64,000 nucleotides of DNA. Source: Pachyseris speciosa (taxonomy: Eukaryota; Cnidaria; Anthozoa; Scleractinia; Pachyseridae). The notes below the pieces were generated by a model. That model did not search any database. It was given only the letters and a program-made list of their open reading frames with translations, and had not been told where the DNA came from. Position 1 is the stretch's first letter, and every line of letters begins with the position of its first letter. Location of the stretch: assembly GCA_016490735.1 (NCBI GenBank), contig JAEMWC010000212.1, positions 358,501-422,500 of the forward strand. The letters run 5' to 3'. Positions 1 to 8,057 of this stretch are shown in pieces. Made by a program: the position numbers and the translations under genes.

Positions 1-1
1 G

Positions 2-716
2 TGGGTGGCCGATTTGATAGAAGTGCAAAAATTGGCCAGCGTCAACAAGAGCCACCGGTACCTGTTCGCCGTGATTGACGTGCTGTCCAAGTACGCGTGG
101 GTGGTACCGGTGAGGACCAAGACGTGACCGGCCGTCAGCCACGCACTTTTCCACCAGCGGGGATACCAAGGCTGCGGTGGCCGAACGGTTTAACCGCACA
201 TTCAATGATCGTCTGTACCGCTACTTCATGGCTCAAGGGTCGTACAAGTACTTGAAAGGGGTACAATGCCTCCAAACATGGTAGCATCGGCACGGCGACC
301 CAGAAAGTCACGGCGGGGAACGCGGCGGTTGTGTGGGAATGCTTGTACGTGGATCGCCTGCGGGCCAAGCCCCGGCGGCGTATCCAGGCACCTTCCTTGC
401 GAGTGGGGGCGTGTGTCCGTTTGAACAAGAAGCAACAAGTGTTTCAAAAGAGCTATTTGCCGGGCTGGACGGAGGAGGTGTTTGTCGTGTGTCGCGTGGT
501 CCCGGGGATCGTGCCCAGTTATCAGTTGCAAGAATGAGATGGTACGCCGGCGGAGGGCACGTTTTACCAACAGGACCTACAACGCGTGACCGTGACCGAT
601 GGGCCTTCTTTCGAGTGGAGAAGATTTTGCAGAGGAAGGGACGACGTATAAAAGTCATGTGGTTGGGGTGGCCTGCCAAATACGACAGTTGGATAGACAA
701 GAGTGCATTGGTGTGA
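2..716 (+). pseudogene. Polinton chromodomain integrase (rve, DDE family), 5' incomplete and broken
   Basis: A retroviral-type integrase would insert the element DNA into the host genome. Three reading frames carry it. Bases 2-127 hold the start of the catalytic core with the first acidic residue in WVADLIEV and the strand VIDVLSKYAWVVPV, ending in a TGA. From about 153 another frame has VAERFNRTFNDRLYRYF, the helix with the catalytic Glu. Bases 331-537 give the linker with YLPGWTEEVF, followed by a frameshift to GTFYQQDLQ. The gene ends in a chromodomain-like segment (VEKILQRKGRRIKVMW to SWIDKSALV) and TGA at 714-716. The stretch that should carry the second catalytic Asp is absent: only about 25 bases separate fragments normally some 60 residues apart. 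The N-terminal zinc-binding region lies upstream of the window. It cannot make an active enzyme. Confidence 0.88.
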
Positions 717-931
717 TGGTTTGTATCAAACGCGTGCCTTGCAAAGTGAAGGCCCCAGCGCGTCGTCGTCCAGGCTGGAAGAATTGGTCGTTTGTGGTGG
801 AGACCGGGACCTCGGCTCGATCTCAACAGAAGAAAACGCGGAGGGTCCGGAAAGCGCACAAAGCCTATCGGAAAAAACTGCGAGGCATGGTCCAATGCAG
901 AAAGACGGCTGGTACCTTGGACAAGACCTAG
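716..931 (+). CDS. Small, highly basic protein of unknown function (71 aa)
   Basis: The open frame starts at an ATG that overlaps the integrase TGA by one base (TGATG at 714-718) and ends at TAG 929-931. About one third of its residues are Lys or Arg, concentrated in the second half (for example QQKKTRRVRKAHKAYRKKLR), with three scattered Cys. There is no membrane segment or recognised domain. The composition would suit a nucleic-acid-binding or core protein, but that is inference. The frame is intact while its neighbours are broken, yet 71 codons in GC-rich DNA can stay open by chance. It could also be an out-of-frame trace of a decayed gene. Confidence 0.3.
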   Translation: MVCIKRVPCKVKAPARRRPGWKNWSFVVETGTSARSQQKKTRRVRKAHKAYRKKLRGMVQCRKTAGTLDKT

Positions 932-1060
932 AAGGAGTTGATGACTGCTTTTCTGGGCCGCGGTCATTCGCAACGCTTTTAACCCAAGGTCTCGACCCTG
1001 TCGAGTTTGGTGTCGCATGCCCAGGCGCCAAACGCAAAGTGGCCACGTTTTTGTGGGTCG
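932..1060. other. Short interval without a recognisable gene
   Basis: This GC-rich interval lies between the basic ORF and the TATA-like motif of the first capsid-associated gene. I see no convincing coding pattern in it. Confidence 0.4.
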
Positions 1061-1069
1061 AATAAAAAG
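1061..1069 (+). promoter_or_regulatory. TATA-like box before first capsid-associated gene
   Basis: AATAAAAAG lies 41 bases before the ATG at 1102. It resembles the TATAAAAAG before the duplicate gene at a nearly identical distance (39 bases), which is the main reason for calling it. Confidence 0.45.
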
Positions 1070-1101
1070 CCGGATGTTGAGTCTTTGAACGTCAGTCCAA
1101 C

Positions 1102-2090
1102 ATGGGTGAGTTCTACGTCACATTACCCAGTTACGGGAGCTCGGAATTCAAGAACAACACGCGCGCCTCGTTCAGCGTGCGGTTGCCCAGTCGTTTGGAA
1201 TTTCCGGAGGATGGTTGAGAAGTGGTCTTGAGTGCCCTCTCGTCGGCCTACAGCAGCGTGGATTAGCCGCCGCTGGTGCAGAAGCTCACCGCGCGTTTGG
1301 TGTTGTCGGGGTTCACGAAGAAGGATGTCACAGGGGGTGGATCGGTGGAGGACGTGCCTGTGACAAGAAATCAAGGAGATGAACGTGGAGAGATTCATGG
1401 AAGGGGGCGTGGAATTTGCCAGTGCCCTGATCGACAGATTGACTTACAAAGAGGACGTGGAGCACGTGAACGCGGGAGACACCATGACCAAACGCCTTCG
1501 TTACCAGTTGACTACGGATCGAGGTCGTCCCGAACTGTTGATCATCACCGATCCCGGTCTCTCATTTAGCATTGACCAGACGCTGGGAGAGAGAATGGGC
1601 TGGTTGAAGAAGAACCAAGTGGGCCACATCATCATGGGACCCAATGCCTTGGCCACGTTGCGGGAAGAAGACAACGGTACCTGGAAGAGGGAGTGTGACA
1701 AGTCCTACCGATCAGATACTTTGTTCACGACCACTGAGAACGGCGGAAATCGCGTGTACACGTTGAGCAGTGCCTACAACTGGAGTTTCGTCAATTTGGA
1801 TCAAGCCTTTCGCAATGTGATAGGCGAAACCAGTCGCACCTTGCAAGTGCATTGCAACGTGGGCGGCAGCACCATCGTGGGCGATAGGAAGACCGACCTG
1901 TTGCGGGAAGTGACCTACAAATGCACGGGGCGCGGGACGGTGTATTACGAGCCGCTGCAAAAAAAAATATCATCCGGTGCGCCAACGTACCATAGAAATC
2001 GTGGAGATCAGCATCGCGGAGACCAACGGGGAACTGGTGCAGTTTACGGACGACGGACGCGCGCAGACCTACGTGACCTTGCACTTTTGA
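1102..2090 (+). pseudogene. Polinton capsid-associated (penton/minor-capsid-like) protein, copy 1
   Basis: The ATG at 1102 begins GEFYVTLPSYGSSEFKNN, a start typical of a protein family common in cnidarian Polintons. The frame meets TGA at 1216-1218 and TAG at 1264-1266. It shifts near 1360-1385 into a long frame (1379-1960) holding a central domain with VYTLSSAYNWSFVNLDQ, and shifts again at the nine-A run at 1959-1967. The end, PVRQRTIEIVEISIAE to VTLHF, closes at TGA 2088-2090. About 330 residues would be expected. I believe this family is the Polinton minor capsid (penton-like) protein, but that identity comes from memory of the family and structure prediction would settle it. The next gene is a diverged duplicate with the same beginning and end. 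Confidence 0.7.
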
Positions 2091-2105
2091 TTTAAGAAAA
2101 GGGAT

Positions 2106-2114
2106 TATAAAAAG
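2106..2114 (+). promoter_or_regulatory. TATA box before second capsid-associated gene
   Basis: TATAAAAAG lies 39 bases before the ATG at 2145, which itself sits in a good initiation context (GTCACCATGG). The intergenic gap after copy 1 is only 54 bases, so this short interval must hold the whole core promoter. Confidence 0.6.
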
Positions 2115-2144
2115 AGGAGTCGGTACCGCCCGGCGAGAGTCACC

Positions 2145-3182
2145 ATGGAGGATTACTACGTGACGTTGCCCAGTCACCGCACCCGCGATTTCAAGAGCAA
2201 CAATCCCTCGTTGTACAAGGTGCGATTGGCTCATCTGTCGGACCCCCCCCCGCCCCCCGATGGCTGGCAAGTGGCCTTGAGCAGCGTGACGCTGCCACGC
2301 GCCAAACTCAATCTCTAACCCTTGGAGTTGGACGTGGCCAATCACGTGGCCATGTCCACCATGACGGCTGTGCAGTTGGCCGATGCCACCAACGACGTCA
2401 AAATGATCGATGTGATGATGGCCGACCAAAAGGCGGCGCACGAGCGGGTGGAGTTTGCCCACGGCGTGGACTACCTCAAGAGTCTGCTGGCCATCGCAGA
2501 GTCGAAGCTCGCGCATTCGATCAAAGAGAAGGGCCAGATCAAGAAATAGATCCAATTCAGCTGGAAAAGACGCGCCGAGCAGGATGAAATGGTGGTGATG
2601 CCATGCAGGGCACGGTGGTGCACTTTGACATGCATTGGTTCGAGCTCATGGGTTGGGTCAAACGGGTGAAGCGAGGACAGGGGCAGCATTATGACTTCGA
2701 AGTGGGACCCCACGCCATTCCCATGATGAGAGAAACGAGTGCTGGCGTGTTGACGCAAACCAAAGATAGCTTCGTCAGTGGCGACCAGTTGATCACCATC
2801 GAACCCCGAAAGAACACACACGACATGATCATGTTTTTTTGCAAAGTCAAGTGGCATTTCATCAACATCAATGCCATGTTCGGGCATGTGGTGGGACCTC
2901 GACCGGGCACCCTGTTATGGTGGGCGGCAAAAAAGTGATTTTGCTGCGGGACATCAAGTACAATCATTTTTCGAATCGCGCAACGAATGTTTTCAACCCG
3001 TGCGGCAACGCACCTTAGAAGTCATAGAGGTTGGAGTGACGGAAGTTACCGGCGAACACGTGGAGTTTTCCGCATGAGATCCCAGCCAGCAAACGTTGGT
3101 CACCTTGCATTTTAAGCACAAGGTACAAAACCCGCGTGCAGCGCCACGCGCACGTCGAAATGCATGTGCGGATGCAGTTTAA
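2145..3182 (+). pseudogene. Polinton capsid-associated (penton/minor-capsid-like) protein, copy 2
   Basis: This is a tandem paralogue of the gene at 1102-2090. It starts EDYYVTLPSHRTRDFKSN and continues with DGWQVALSSVTLPRAKLNL, the segment equivalent to EVVLSALSSAYSSV in copy 1. TAA at 2316-2318 and TAG at 2547-2549 interrupt the frame. It then shifts to the frame of 2603-2938, with HDMIMFFCKVKWHFININ, and back to the first frame for PVRQRTLEVIEVGVTE; the final VTLHF-like end is near 3101-3117, in a different register. The two copies differ widely inside but share both termini, so the duplication is old and may predate decay. The stop at 3180-3182 closes the last open frame. Function is inferred as for copy 1. 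Confidence 0.65.
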
Positions 3183-3700
3183 CGCGTTACTCTCCGCCCG
3201 AGATGGACGGCGGCGCTTTGACGCGCTACTTTCCTCCCAAGATGAACGGCGACGGTCTGAGAGACACTCTGTTGGAGTTGAAAGGGTTGAAAGATTTGGG
3301 CAAACGCGTTCCAACCCCCATCGGGACAGCCCAAGCACCCCAAAAAAGAGCCAGAACGCGACAGCCCGCTGCAGCGTCCGTGATTGCCGTCCCCGTGGCC
3401 GCCGCGTCCATGACCGTGCCCGTGGCTGCAACGATGACCGTGGCGTCGCCGGCGCCTCGAGTGTCCATGGCCAGACCGCGAGGGCGGGCAGCCCCCGCTG
3501 CAGTACCACTGGCCACAGCGCCCGTTGCGACTAGCGAACCCATGGAAGTGCCTGTGGCAGCTGCCCCCGTGGCGGCAGCGCCCGTGCTCGTGGCGACTGC
3601 CCCCGTACCCATGGTGACCGTGCCTGCAGCAGCGAAGCGTCGAAAGAGACCGCAATCGATGGCAGGTGGCGCTCTGGGTGGGAGGCATAAAAGGAAATGA
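3164..3700 (+). CDS. Ala/Pro/Val-rich basic protein (core or minor virion protein?)
   Basis: This uninterrupted frame of 178 codons overlaps the tail of the preceding gene. Residues 1-55 look ordinary (for example LRDTLLELKGLKDLGKRV). From about 56 to 160 it is low-complexity with repeated P-V-A/AAAPV units and a few RPRGR-type basic patches. The C-terminus is basic (AAKRRKRPQ, then GGRHKRK). MAGGAL near the end fits the (M/L/I)XGG-X cleavage consensus of adenovirus-type maturation proteases, which Polintons normally encode. An alternative start is the in-frame ATG at 3203. The position next to the major capsid gene suggests a virion protein; that is inference. The low-complexity part may stay open by composition alone. 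Confidence 0.5.
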   Translation: MCGCSLTRYSPPEMDGGALTRYFPPKMNGDGLRDTLLELKGLKDLGKRVPTPIGTAQAPQKRARTRQPAAASVIAVPVAAASMTVPVAATMTVASPAPRVSMARPRGRAAPAAVPLATAPVATSEPMEVPVAAAPVAAAPVLVATAPVPMVTVPAAAKRRKRPQSMAGGALGGRHKRK

Positions 3701-3856
3701 ATTAAGAAGGACATTTTCACTATCATACCATTATTCGGGTCGTGCGATCGATTCCGCGATACAGCCGCGCCTTGAAAGGGCTGGTCGTCGGTCAAGTGGG
3801 TGGTTTCCTTGGGCTCAGTATGCAAAACCCTTGGGGTTGATGTTCAAGAAGCAGGG
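3701..3856. other. Spacer before the major capsid gene
   Basis: About 150 bases between the basic protein and the major capsid promoter. A basic open frame crosses it (3666-3914, ending in RRTRKRKIRAR), but I could not link it to a known family. Confidence 0.3.
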
Positions 3857-3863
3857 TATAAAA
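3857..3863 (+). promoter_or_regulatory. TATA box before major capsid gene
   Basis: TATAAAA occurs 54 bases before the ATG at 3911, matching the layout at copies 1 and 2 of the upstream gene. Confidence 0.55.
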
Positions 3864-3910
3864 CGCTGGGGATCAGTTCGTCGGACACGCAAACGCAAGA
3901 TTCGAGCAAG

Positions 3911-5281
3911 ATGAGCGGCACGCTGAATGTGTTCACGTTACCGGCCCCCGACGTGACCATCCAGGGTTATCGGATGAACACCTTCGAGCCGGTGTCCTCG
4001 GGCATCACGCCCATGGAATTCAAGGTGGAGGCCCTGGAGGATTATGTAGACCTGTTCCGCAGTTACTTGAAACTTCGACTCAAGTTGGTGACCGAGGGCG
4101 CCACCAATCCGGGGTTGTGGGGAGACGTAACGGATACTGCACGAACCCACAAACAGTCTGGCACCGATTACACCAAGTACGTCTACCCCGTCAACAACAT
4201 TGGTCTCACCATCATTCGTCAAGCCAACCTGCGTTTTAAAGGCACGTTGCTGAGTCCCCAGACGGACAGTTATACGGAAGTGGAAGGTGAAACCTTGTTG
4301 GCCCCTCAGGGTTGGGTTAACATGGTCAATGTGCCGGCTCAATTGGCTGCTACCGGTGCTGACAATGATAAACAAATCACAACGGACTGGGTCAGTGGAA
4401 CGGACAACAAGCTCAAGCAATTGGGAGCCAAGTTCTTGGAAACCGGGGAGGTGGATTTGATCAAAAGTCCTAATCTGGAAGTCTTTTACACTGGACGGAT
4501 CCTGGTGCCTGGCATCGAAACCAAACTGCAGTTGTATTTCAATTCCCCAGAATTCTTTCTGTTTGGCACCACCATGGCTAGCAAGAAAAAAGTGGTCCTG
4601 ATGGATGGATGGATTGATGGCAAATTTTGCGTGTGTCGCCTGAGCTTGAACCCCACCGAGTACAGCAGCCTGAAACTCAAGCGCAAAAACAACCAGATTG
4701 CCGCCTATCCCACCGTACGCACCTTTGTCTTTGATGGCAAGACCATGCGCTTCGAAGAAAGAGACATCTTCTAAGGTTTTCTGCCCGATTGCATGGTGGT
4801 GGGGTTGGTGCTGAGCAAAGCCTACAACGGTGCGTTCGATCACTACCCCTTTGCCTTTAAAAAATTTGGGGTGACCCACATCAAACAGATTGTGCGAGGC
4901 AAGGAATATCCCTACGAAACGCTGGAACTGAACAAAGAGGACAGCCTGAAAGATTGGGCCGGGTACTTCCGCTACATGGAAGCCACCGGACCTTTGGTGA
5001 AAAGTTCAGATTGCATGGGGAAGCCCAGTGACTGGGGAGATGGCGCCAACTGAACGCTGTTCGCTTGGAACAATGTCCCCAGTGGCAATGTGGACGCGGC
5101 CATTATGAATCCCCGACAAGCCGGCGATGTCAAATTGGACATTACGTTTGGAGGCTCCCAACAAAGCCATCACGGTGGTGTTCGGAGGAGGAGGAGGGTT
5201 GACCTTCACGCCAGCCTTGACACCCTTGGCTTTGGGAGGGTTGGCCTATCTGGGCAAACGGATGCTGCGCCGCCGACTTAA
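3911..5281 (+). pseudogene. Polinton major capsid protein (double jelly-roll), with in-frame stops
   Basis: This would be the main capsomer of the icosahedral shell. The first 287 codons are open and read like the family: ITPMEFKVEALEDYVDL near the N-terminus, then YVYPVNNIGLTIIRQANL and FKGTLLSPQTDSYTEVEGET for the first jelly-roll, and later VEVFYTGRI-like and KLQLYFN-like strands. TAA at 4772-4774 interrupts, but the same frame continues at once with the typical second half (MVVGLVLSKAYNGAFDHYPF and so on) to a TGA at 5051-5053 and beyond to about 5125. A frameshift then leads to EAPNKAITVVFGG, the usual C-terminal strand. The exact end is uncertain, between 5170 and 5281. Full length would be about 420-450 residues, normal for the family. 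Confidence 0.85.
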
Positions 5282-5298
5282 CCCCGGATGCAGTCAAG

Positions 5299-5306
5299 TT
5301 AAAAAG
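5299..5306 (+). promoter_or_regulatory. Possible TATA-like motif before the ATPase gene
   Basis: TTAAAAAG lies 37 bases before the ATG at 5336. It resembles the TATAAAAAG motif at 2106 in sequence and spacing; alone it would be weak. Confidence 0.35.
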
Positions 5307-5335
5307 GAGTTTTGCGCACCAGAGGGCAGACAATC

Positions 5336-6053
5336 ATGTTTCACGCACCGTGCAGAATCTTGGTGACCGGTCCATCGAGTTCTGGCAAGACCTTGTTCAC
5401 CAAACGACTCATTGCGACCAGAGACACGCTGTTCGAACCGCCGCCCAAGAAAGTGGTGTATTATTATGACGTGTGGCTACCCGGTTACGAGGGAATGAAA
5501 TGGGTCACCTTTCACCGCGGCGTGCCCATCCTGGCGGATTTGTCCAAGTATTTCACATCCCAAGGTGGCCTGTTGGTGCTGGACGATTTGAAGGACGAAG
5601 GCTGTCACGCAAGAGCGTCTTGGACTTATTCACCAAGCACTCGCATCATCGGAAGATTTCGGTCATCAACATTCTCCAGGACATTTTCCGCCCGGCCCCT
5701 ACGCCAAGACCATCTCTCGCAATGCGAATTACATCATGGCGTTCAAGAACCCTCGCGACGTAACCGGTATGCGAGCCTTGGTTTCCCAAGCCTTTCCGGA
5801 CTCTACCTGCGAGGTCTCGAAATTGTTCCGGTAAGAGACCAGTCAGCCGTACGGGTATTTAATGTTGGACTTGCACCCCGCCTCAGATGATTCTCAGCAT
5901 CTTTTCTCGAACATCTTACCCGGAGAAGGCTTAACCCGCGCGTCCGTTCCCGAGGAGTCATATGCAGCAGGACACCCCGCTTTCAAGCGACCTTGGCGCG
6001 AGAGAGGGCGCGACAAGAACGCCAAGCCTCGGGGCGACGCCATTTGCACTTGA
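5336..6053 (+). pseudogene. Polinton genome-packaging ATPase (A32/FtsK-HerA superfamily)
   Basis: This ATPase would drive DNA into the capsid. The ATG at 5336 opens FHAPCRILVTGPSSSGKT, with Walker A GPSSSGKT at about residues 11-18. Walker B follows as GGLLVLDDLKDE. The frame shifts near 5605 into SVLDLFTKHSHHRKISVINILQDIF and again near 5695 into ISRNANYIMAFKNPRD, the conserved sensor-like region of this family. TAA at 5832-5834 interrupts just before TSQPYGYLMLDLHP, another family signature. The last open frame ends with TGA at 6051-6053. Length and motif order match Polinton ATPases of about 220-240 residues. At least two frameshifts and one stop make it non-functional. Confidence 0.85.
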
Positions 6054-6062
6054 GCTGATCAA

Positions 6063-6758
6063 TCTCGGACTCATTGGAATGCTCCTACTTGCAAAGCACA
6101 CCCCCGGGCGTGGGAACCTCTCAACCGCCGTCTCGCACCACCACCGTGGCCTCCGTGGGGCCTGGCACGGGTCCCAGCACCACGTCCCCATGGTTGGCCA
6201 CCCGTTCACCCCTGCCATCCTTCGACTTGAAGGCCAAGAACCTGGACCCCAATCAGATTTTCTCGGATTTGTTTGAGACCCGAGTCAGTCCTGTGACCAG
6301 CCTCAACACGCCGCGTGCCTCACCGCCCGATCGACCCGCCGGAGGACTGCTGATGGCCAGCACCCCACGGCAACCCATCACCTTCATCATCACCTGGCCA
6401 GCGCCCATGGCTACGGCCACCCGACCCACCGTCCGACCAGCTATCACGCCCAAACACCCCAAGTCCCGAGCCAGAGGCCCGCCGGACCACCACCACCAGG
6501 ACCACCACCAGGGCCTCCAGAGGCGGCCGTTGGCCCGCTCCGAAAGGGGAAGGTGGAGGCGGCGGCGGAGGCGGTAGCGGACGCAGCGGACGGGACGGAA
6601 TACGCGTGGTCTACGTGAAGATCAAGCCGAAATGCTCCGTTGGTTGGAAATGTTGCAGGAAGAAAATCGCTTGCGAGGCGTGTCACCGGCAAATGGAACA
6701 CGTGGTCAATGGTGGGATCTTGGATGTGGCTTGTCGTACTTGTTGTGCTTTTCTGTGA
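6063..6758 (+). pseudogene. Pro/Thr/Gly-rich unidentified coding remnant with Cys-rich end
   Basis: No family recognised. One frame (6074-6577) is Thr/Ser/Pro-rich with a single ordinary-looking segment, FDLKAKNLDPNQIFSDLF, and then a Pro/His-rich run. Another frame has an oligo-glycine stretch from about 6549 followed by a Cys-rich tail: KCSVGWKCCRKK, ACEACHRQ and CRTCC, closing at TGA 6756-6758, two bases before the next gene's ATG. The Cys spacing could bind zinc. These may be two genes or one frameshifted gene. The compositional bias keeps several frames open, so confidence is low. Confidence 0.3.
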
Positions 6759-6760
6759 AC

Positions 6761-7204
6761 ATGGCCACCAGTGCTTTTCAAACGCGTTTTCTGATCAGTC
6801 CCCGGGAGATGCAAAACTTGGTGGAACATTACAAGGGACGGCTAACCGAAAATACGGGACTCAACAAAGCCGCTCGTTTGGCCGCCGAGGAACACGCCGT
6901 TTTGAAATCCAATTTACCCGAGGGGATCAAGGTGGCAAGAGCTCGTCCAGTGGCGGCGCAGTTACGCAAACTAACCCGACGCGTCCGACAAGGCAGCATC
7001 CCCGCGGCCACCGCCGTACCTTTGGAAGAGGAAGAAGACGAGGGTCTGGTCAGGGGACCTTTGAACACCATGCTCAAGACCTTACTAAAAGGCCAGAGCA
7101 AACGCCCTTCGACCAGAACGCCGTCCGCCACCCCTCGAGCCAGACCCACACCGGCCCCTTGGCGCAAAAGGCCCGTACCAGCCCCCAGACGTTTCACGAA
7201 GTAA
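6761..7204 (+). CDS. Conserved-looking Polinton protein of unknown function (147 aa)
   Basis: The ATG at 6761 (context GAACATGG) opens an uninterrupted frame. Residues 1-75 are predicted helical and charged, starting ATSAFQTRFLISPREMQNL and including LNKAARLAAEEHAVLKSNL. An acidic run (EEEEDEG) separates this from a C-terminal Pro/Arg/Thr-rich tail ending RRFTK. I recall similar N-termini in the short helical protein found near the polymerase end of animal Polintons, but cannot name a function. The same frame continues past the TAA (7202-7204) for about 60 more codons with one further stop (for example QATSRAQKLLQASREF), so the original protein may have been longer. It is one of few undamaged frames in the element. 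Confidence 0.5.
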   Translation: MATSAFQTRFLISPREMQNLVEHYKGRLTENTGLNKAARLAAEEHAVLKSNLPEGIKVARARPVAAQLRKLTRRVRQGSIPAATAVPLEEEEDEGLVRGPLNTMLKTLLKGQSKRPSTRTPSATPRARPTPAPWRKRPVPAPRRFTK

Positions 7205-7397
7205 TTTTCCGAAACCACACCCTTAGTCCAAGCCACTTCGCGAGCGCAAAAACTCTTGCAGGCCAGTCGAGAGTTTCGCACCACCCGCAAAAAACGGGCC
7301 TCCGAAGTCGAGCGCTTGAAACCGCTAATGGGTTGAGAAGATTGGCACGCCGGTGGACATGTGAGACTGCAATTGCATGGGGAAGACATCTCGTAAA
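7205..7397 (+). pseudogene. Probable read-through remnant after the 147-aa ORF
   Basis: In the frame of the preceding gene there is coding-like sequence (RAQKLLQASREFRTTRKKR, then HAGGHVRLQLHGEDIS), broken by one TGA and closed by a TAA just before the ATG at 7398. It may be the lost C-terminus of the upstream protein or a separate small gene. Confidence 0.3.
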
Positions 7398-7750
7398 ATG
7401 CAGGAAAGGAGTCGGCGCAGCCAGCGTCTGCGTCGTCGGAAACAGAGCATGCGCGGCGGTTTATTGGATCTTCAACATTGGTTGTACAAGATCACTGGCC
7501 TGGCGACCATTGCTTGTGGCCGGGAACGCGACTCAAGAGGCGCCTAGCGCAGCACGACCCCGGGATCAATCATTTGGATGCCCTGGCCAAACAGCACGAC
7601 CTAGATTACGACAATGCCAAGACGTTGTGGGGCAAGTGGGAAGCCGAAAAGAAAATGATCAAGGTCATCGATGCCCTGCGGGGGACCCACACCTGGCCAG
7701 AAGCCATGGTAAAAAAAGTCATGCAAGCCAAAGTGTGTTTGAGATTGTAA
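7398..7750 (+). pseudogene. Phospholipase A2-like virion protein with basic N-terminus, frameshifted
   Basis: PLA2-fold proteins of Polintons and parvoviruses are thought to breach endosomal membranes during entry. The ATG at 7398 gives an Arg-rich start (RRSQRLRRRKQ) followed by MRGGLL, which fits a maturation-protease site. A frameshift near 7480-7500 leads to the PLA2 core: CLWPGTRLKRRLAQHD, then INHLDALAKQHDLDYDNA with the catalytic His-Asp pair, and a final helix VKKVMQAK that ends many Polinton PLA2 proteins. The calcium-loop Gly usually seen as CGPG is Trp here. TAA is at 7748-7750. It is the last plus-strand gene, 38 bases from the polymerase stop on the other strand. Confidence 0.75.
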
Positions 7751-7752
7751 TT

Positions 7753-7758
7753 TTTATT
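7753..7758 (-). terminator. Poly(A) signal for the polymerase gene (minus strand)
   Basis: TTTATT on the plus strand reads AATAAA on the minus strand, 31 bases beyond the polymerase stop at 7789-7791. It falls directly after the stop codon of the convergent PLA2-like gene. Confidence 0.5.
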
Positions 7759-7774
7759 TTCACATTCATGGTGC

Positions 7775-7780
7775 ATTAAA
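7775..7780 (+). terminator. Poly(A) signal for the PLA2-like gene (plus strand)
   Basis: ATTAAA, the second most common polyadenylation hexamer, lies 25 bases after the PLA2-like gene's TAA. With the minus-strand AATAAA at 7753-7758 it gives both convergent units a signal inside the 38-base gap. Confidence 0.4.
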
Positions 7781-8048
7781 AGTCACATTCATTCCAACAG
7801 TGTGTCCATGCTGTCTGAGTCCGATAACAGTTCGTGGCCGTAAGGGTAGGTCTGAGCCGTGATGGGGTCCAATGCGTGCTTGGAGTACACCAGGCGGCAG
7901 TCCTTGTACTGGGGTTGGGTGTACAGGGCGTAGGCTTTGGCATCGCGCACGATGTGGTGGGACTTGGTGATGTGCGTGGTGGGGGCGGTCCAATTCGTCC
8001 AAGGTATCTTGGCGCAACACCTCGTAGTTCAATTGCGCCGTGCCCTCA

Positions 8049-8057
8049 CTGTTCAAC
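8049..8057 (+). repeat. Target-site duplication, left copy
   Basis: CTGTTCAAC directly before the left terminal repeat; an identical copy follows the right one. It belongs to the interrupted polymerase gene. Confidence 0.85.

Noticed and set aside
1791..2555. 254-codon minus-strand open frame
   Set aside because: Shadow of the capsid-associated genes in GC-rich DNA.
3938..4879. 313-codon minus-strand open frame opposite the major capsid gene
   Set aside because: Shadow frame: the plus strand encodes the recognisable capsid protein here.
6640..7779. 379-codon plus-strand open frame
   Set aside because: It overlaps the 147-aa ORF and the PLA2-like gene in another frame and has no recognisable domain; biased composition keeps it open.
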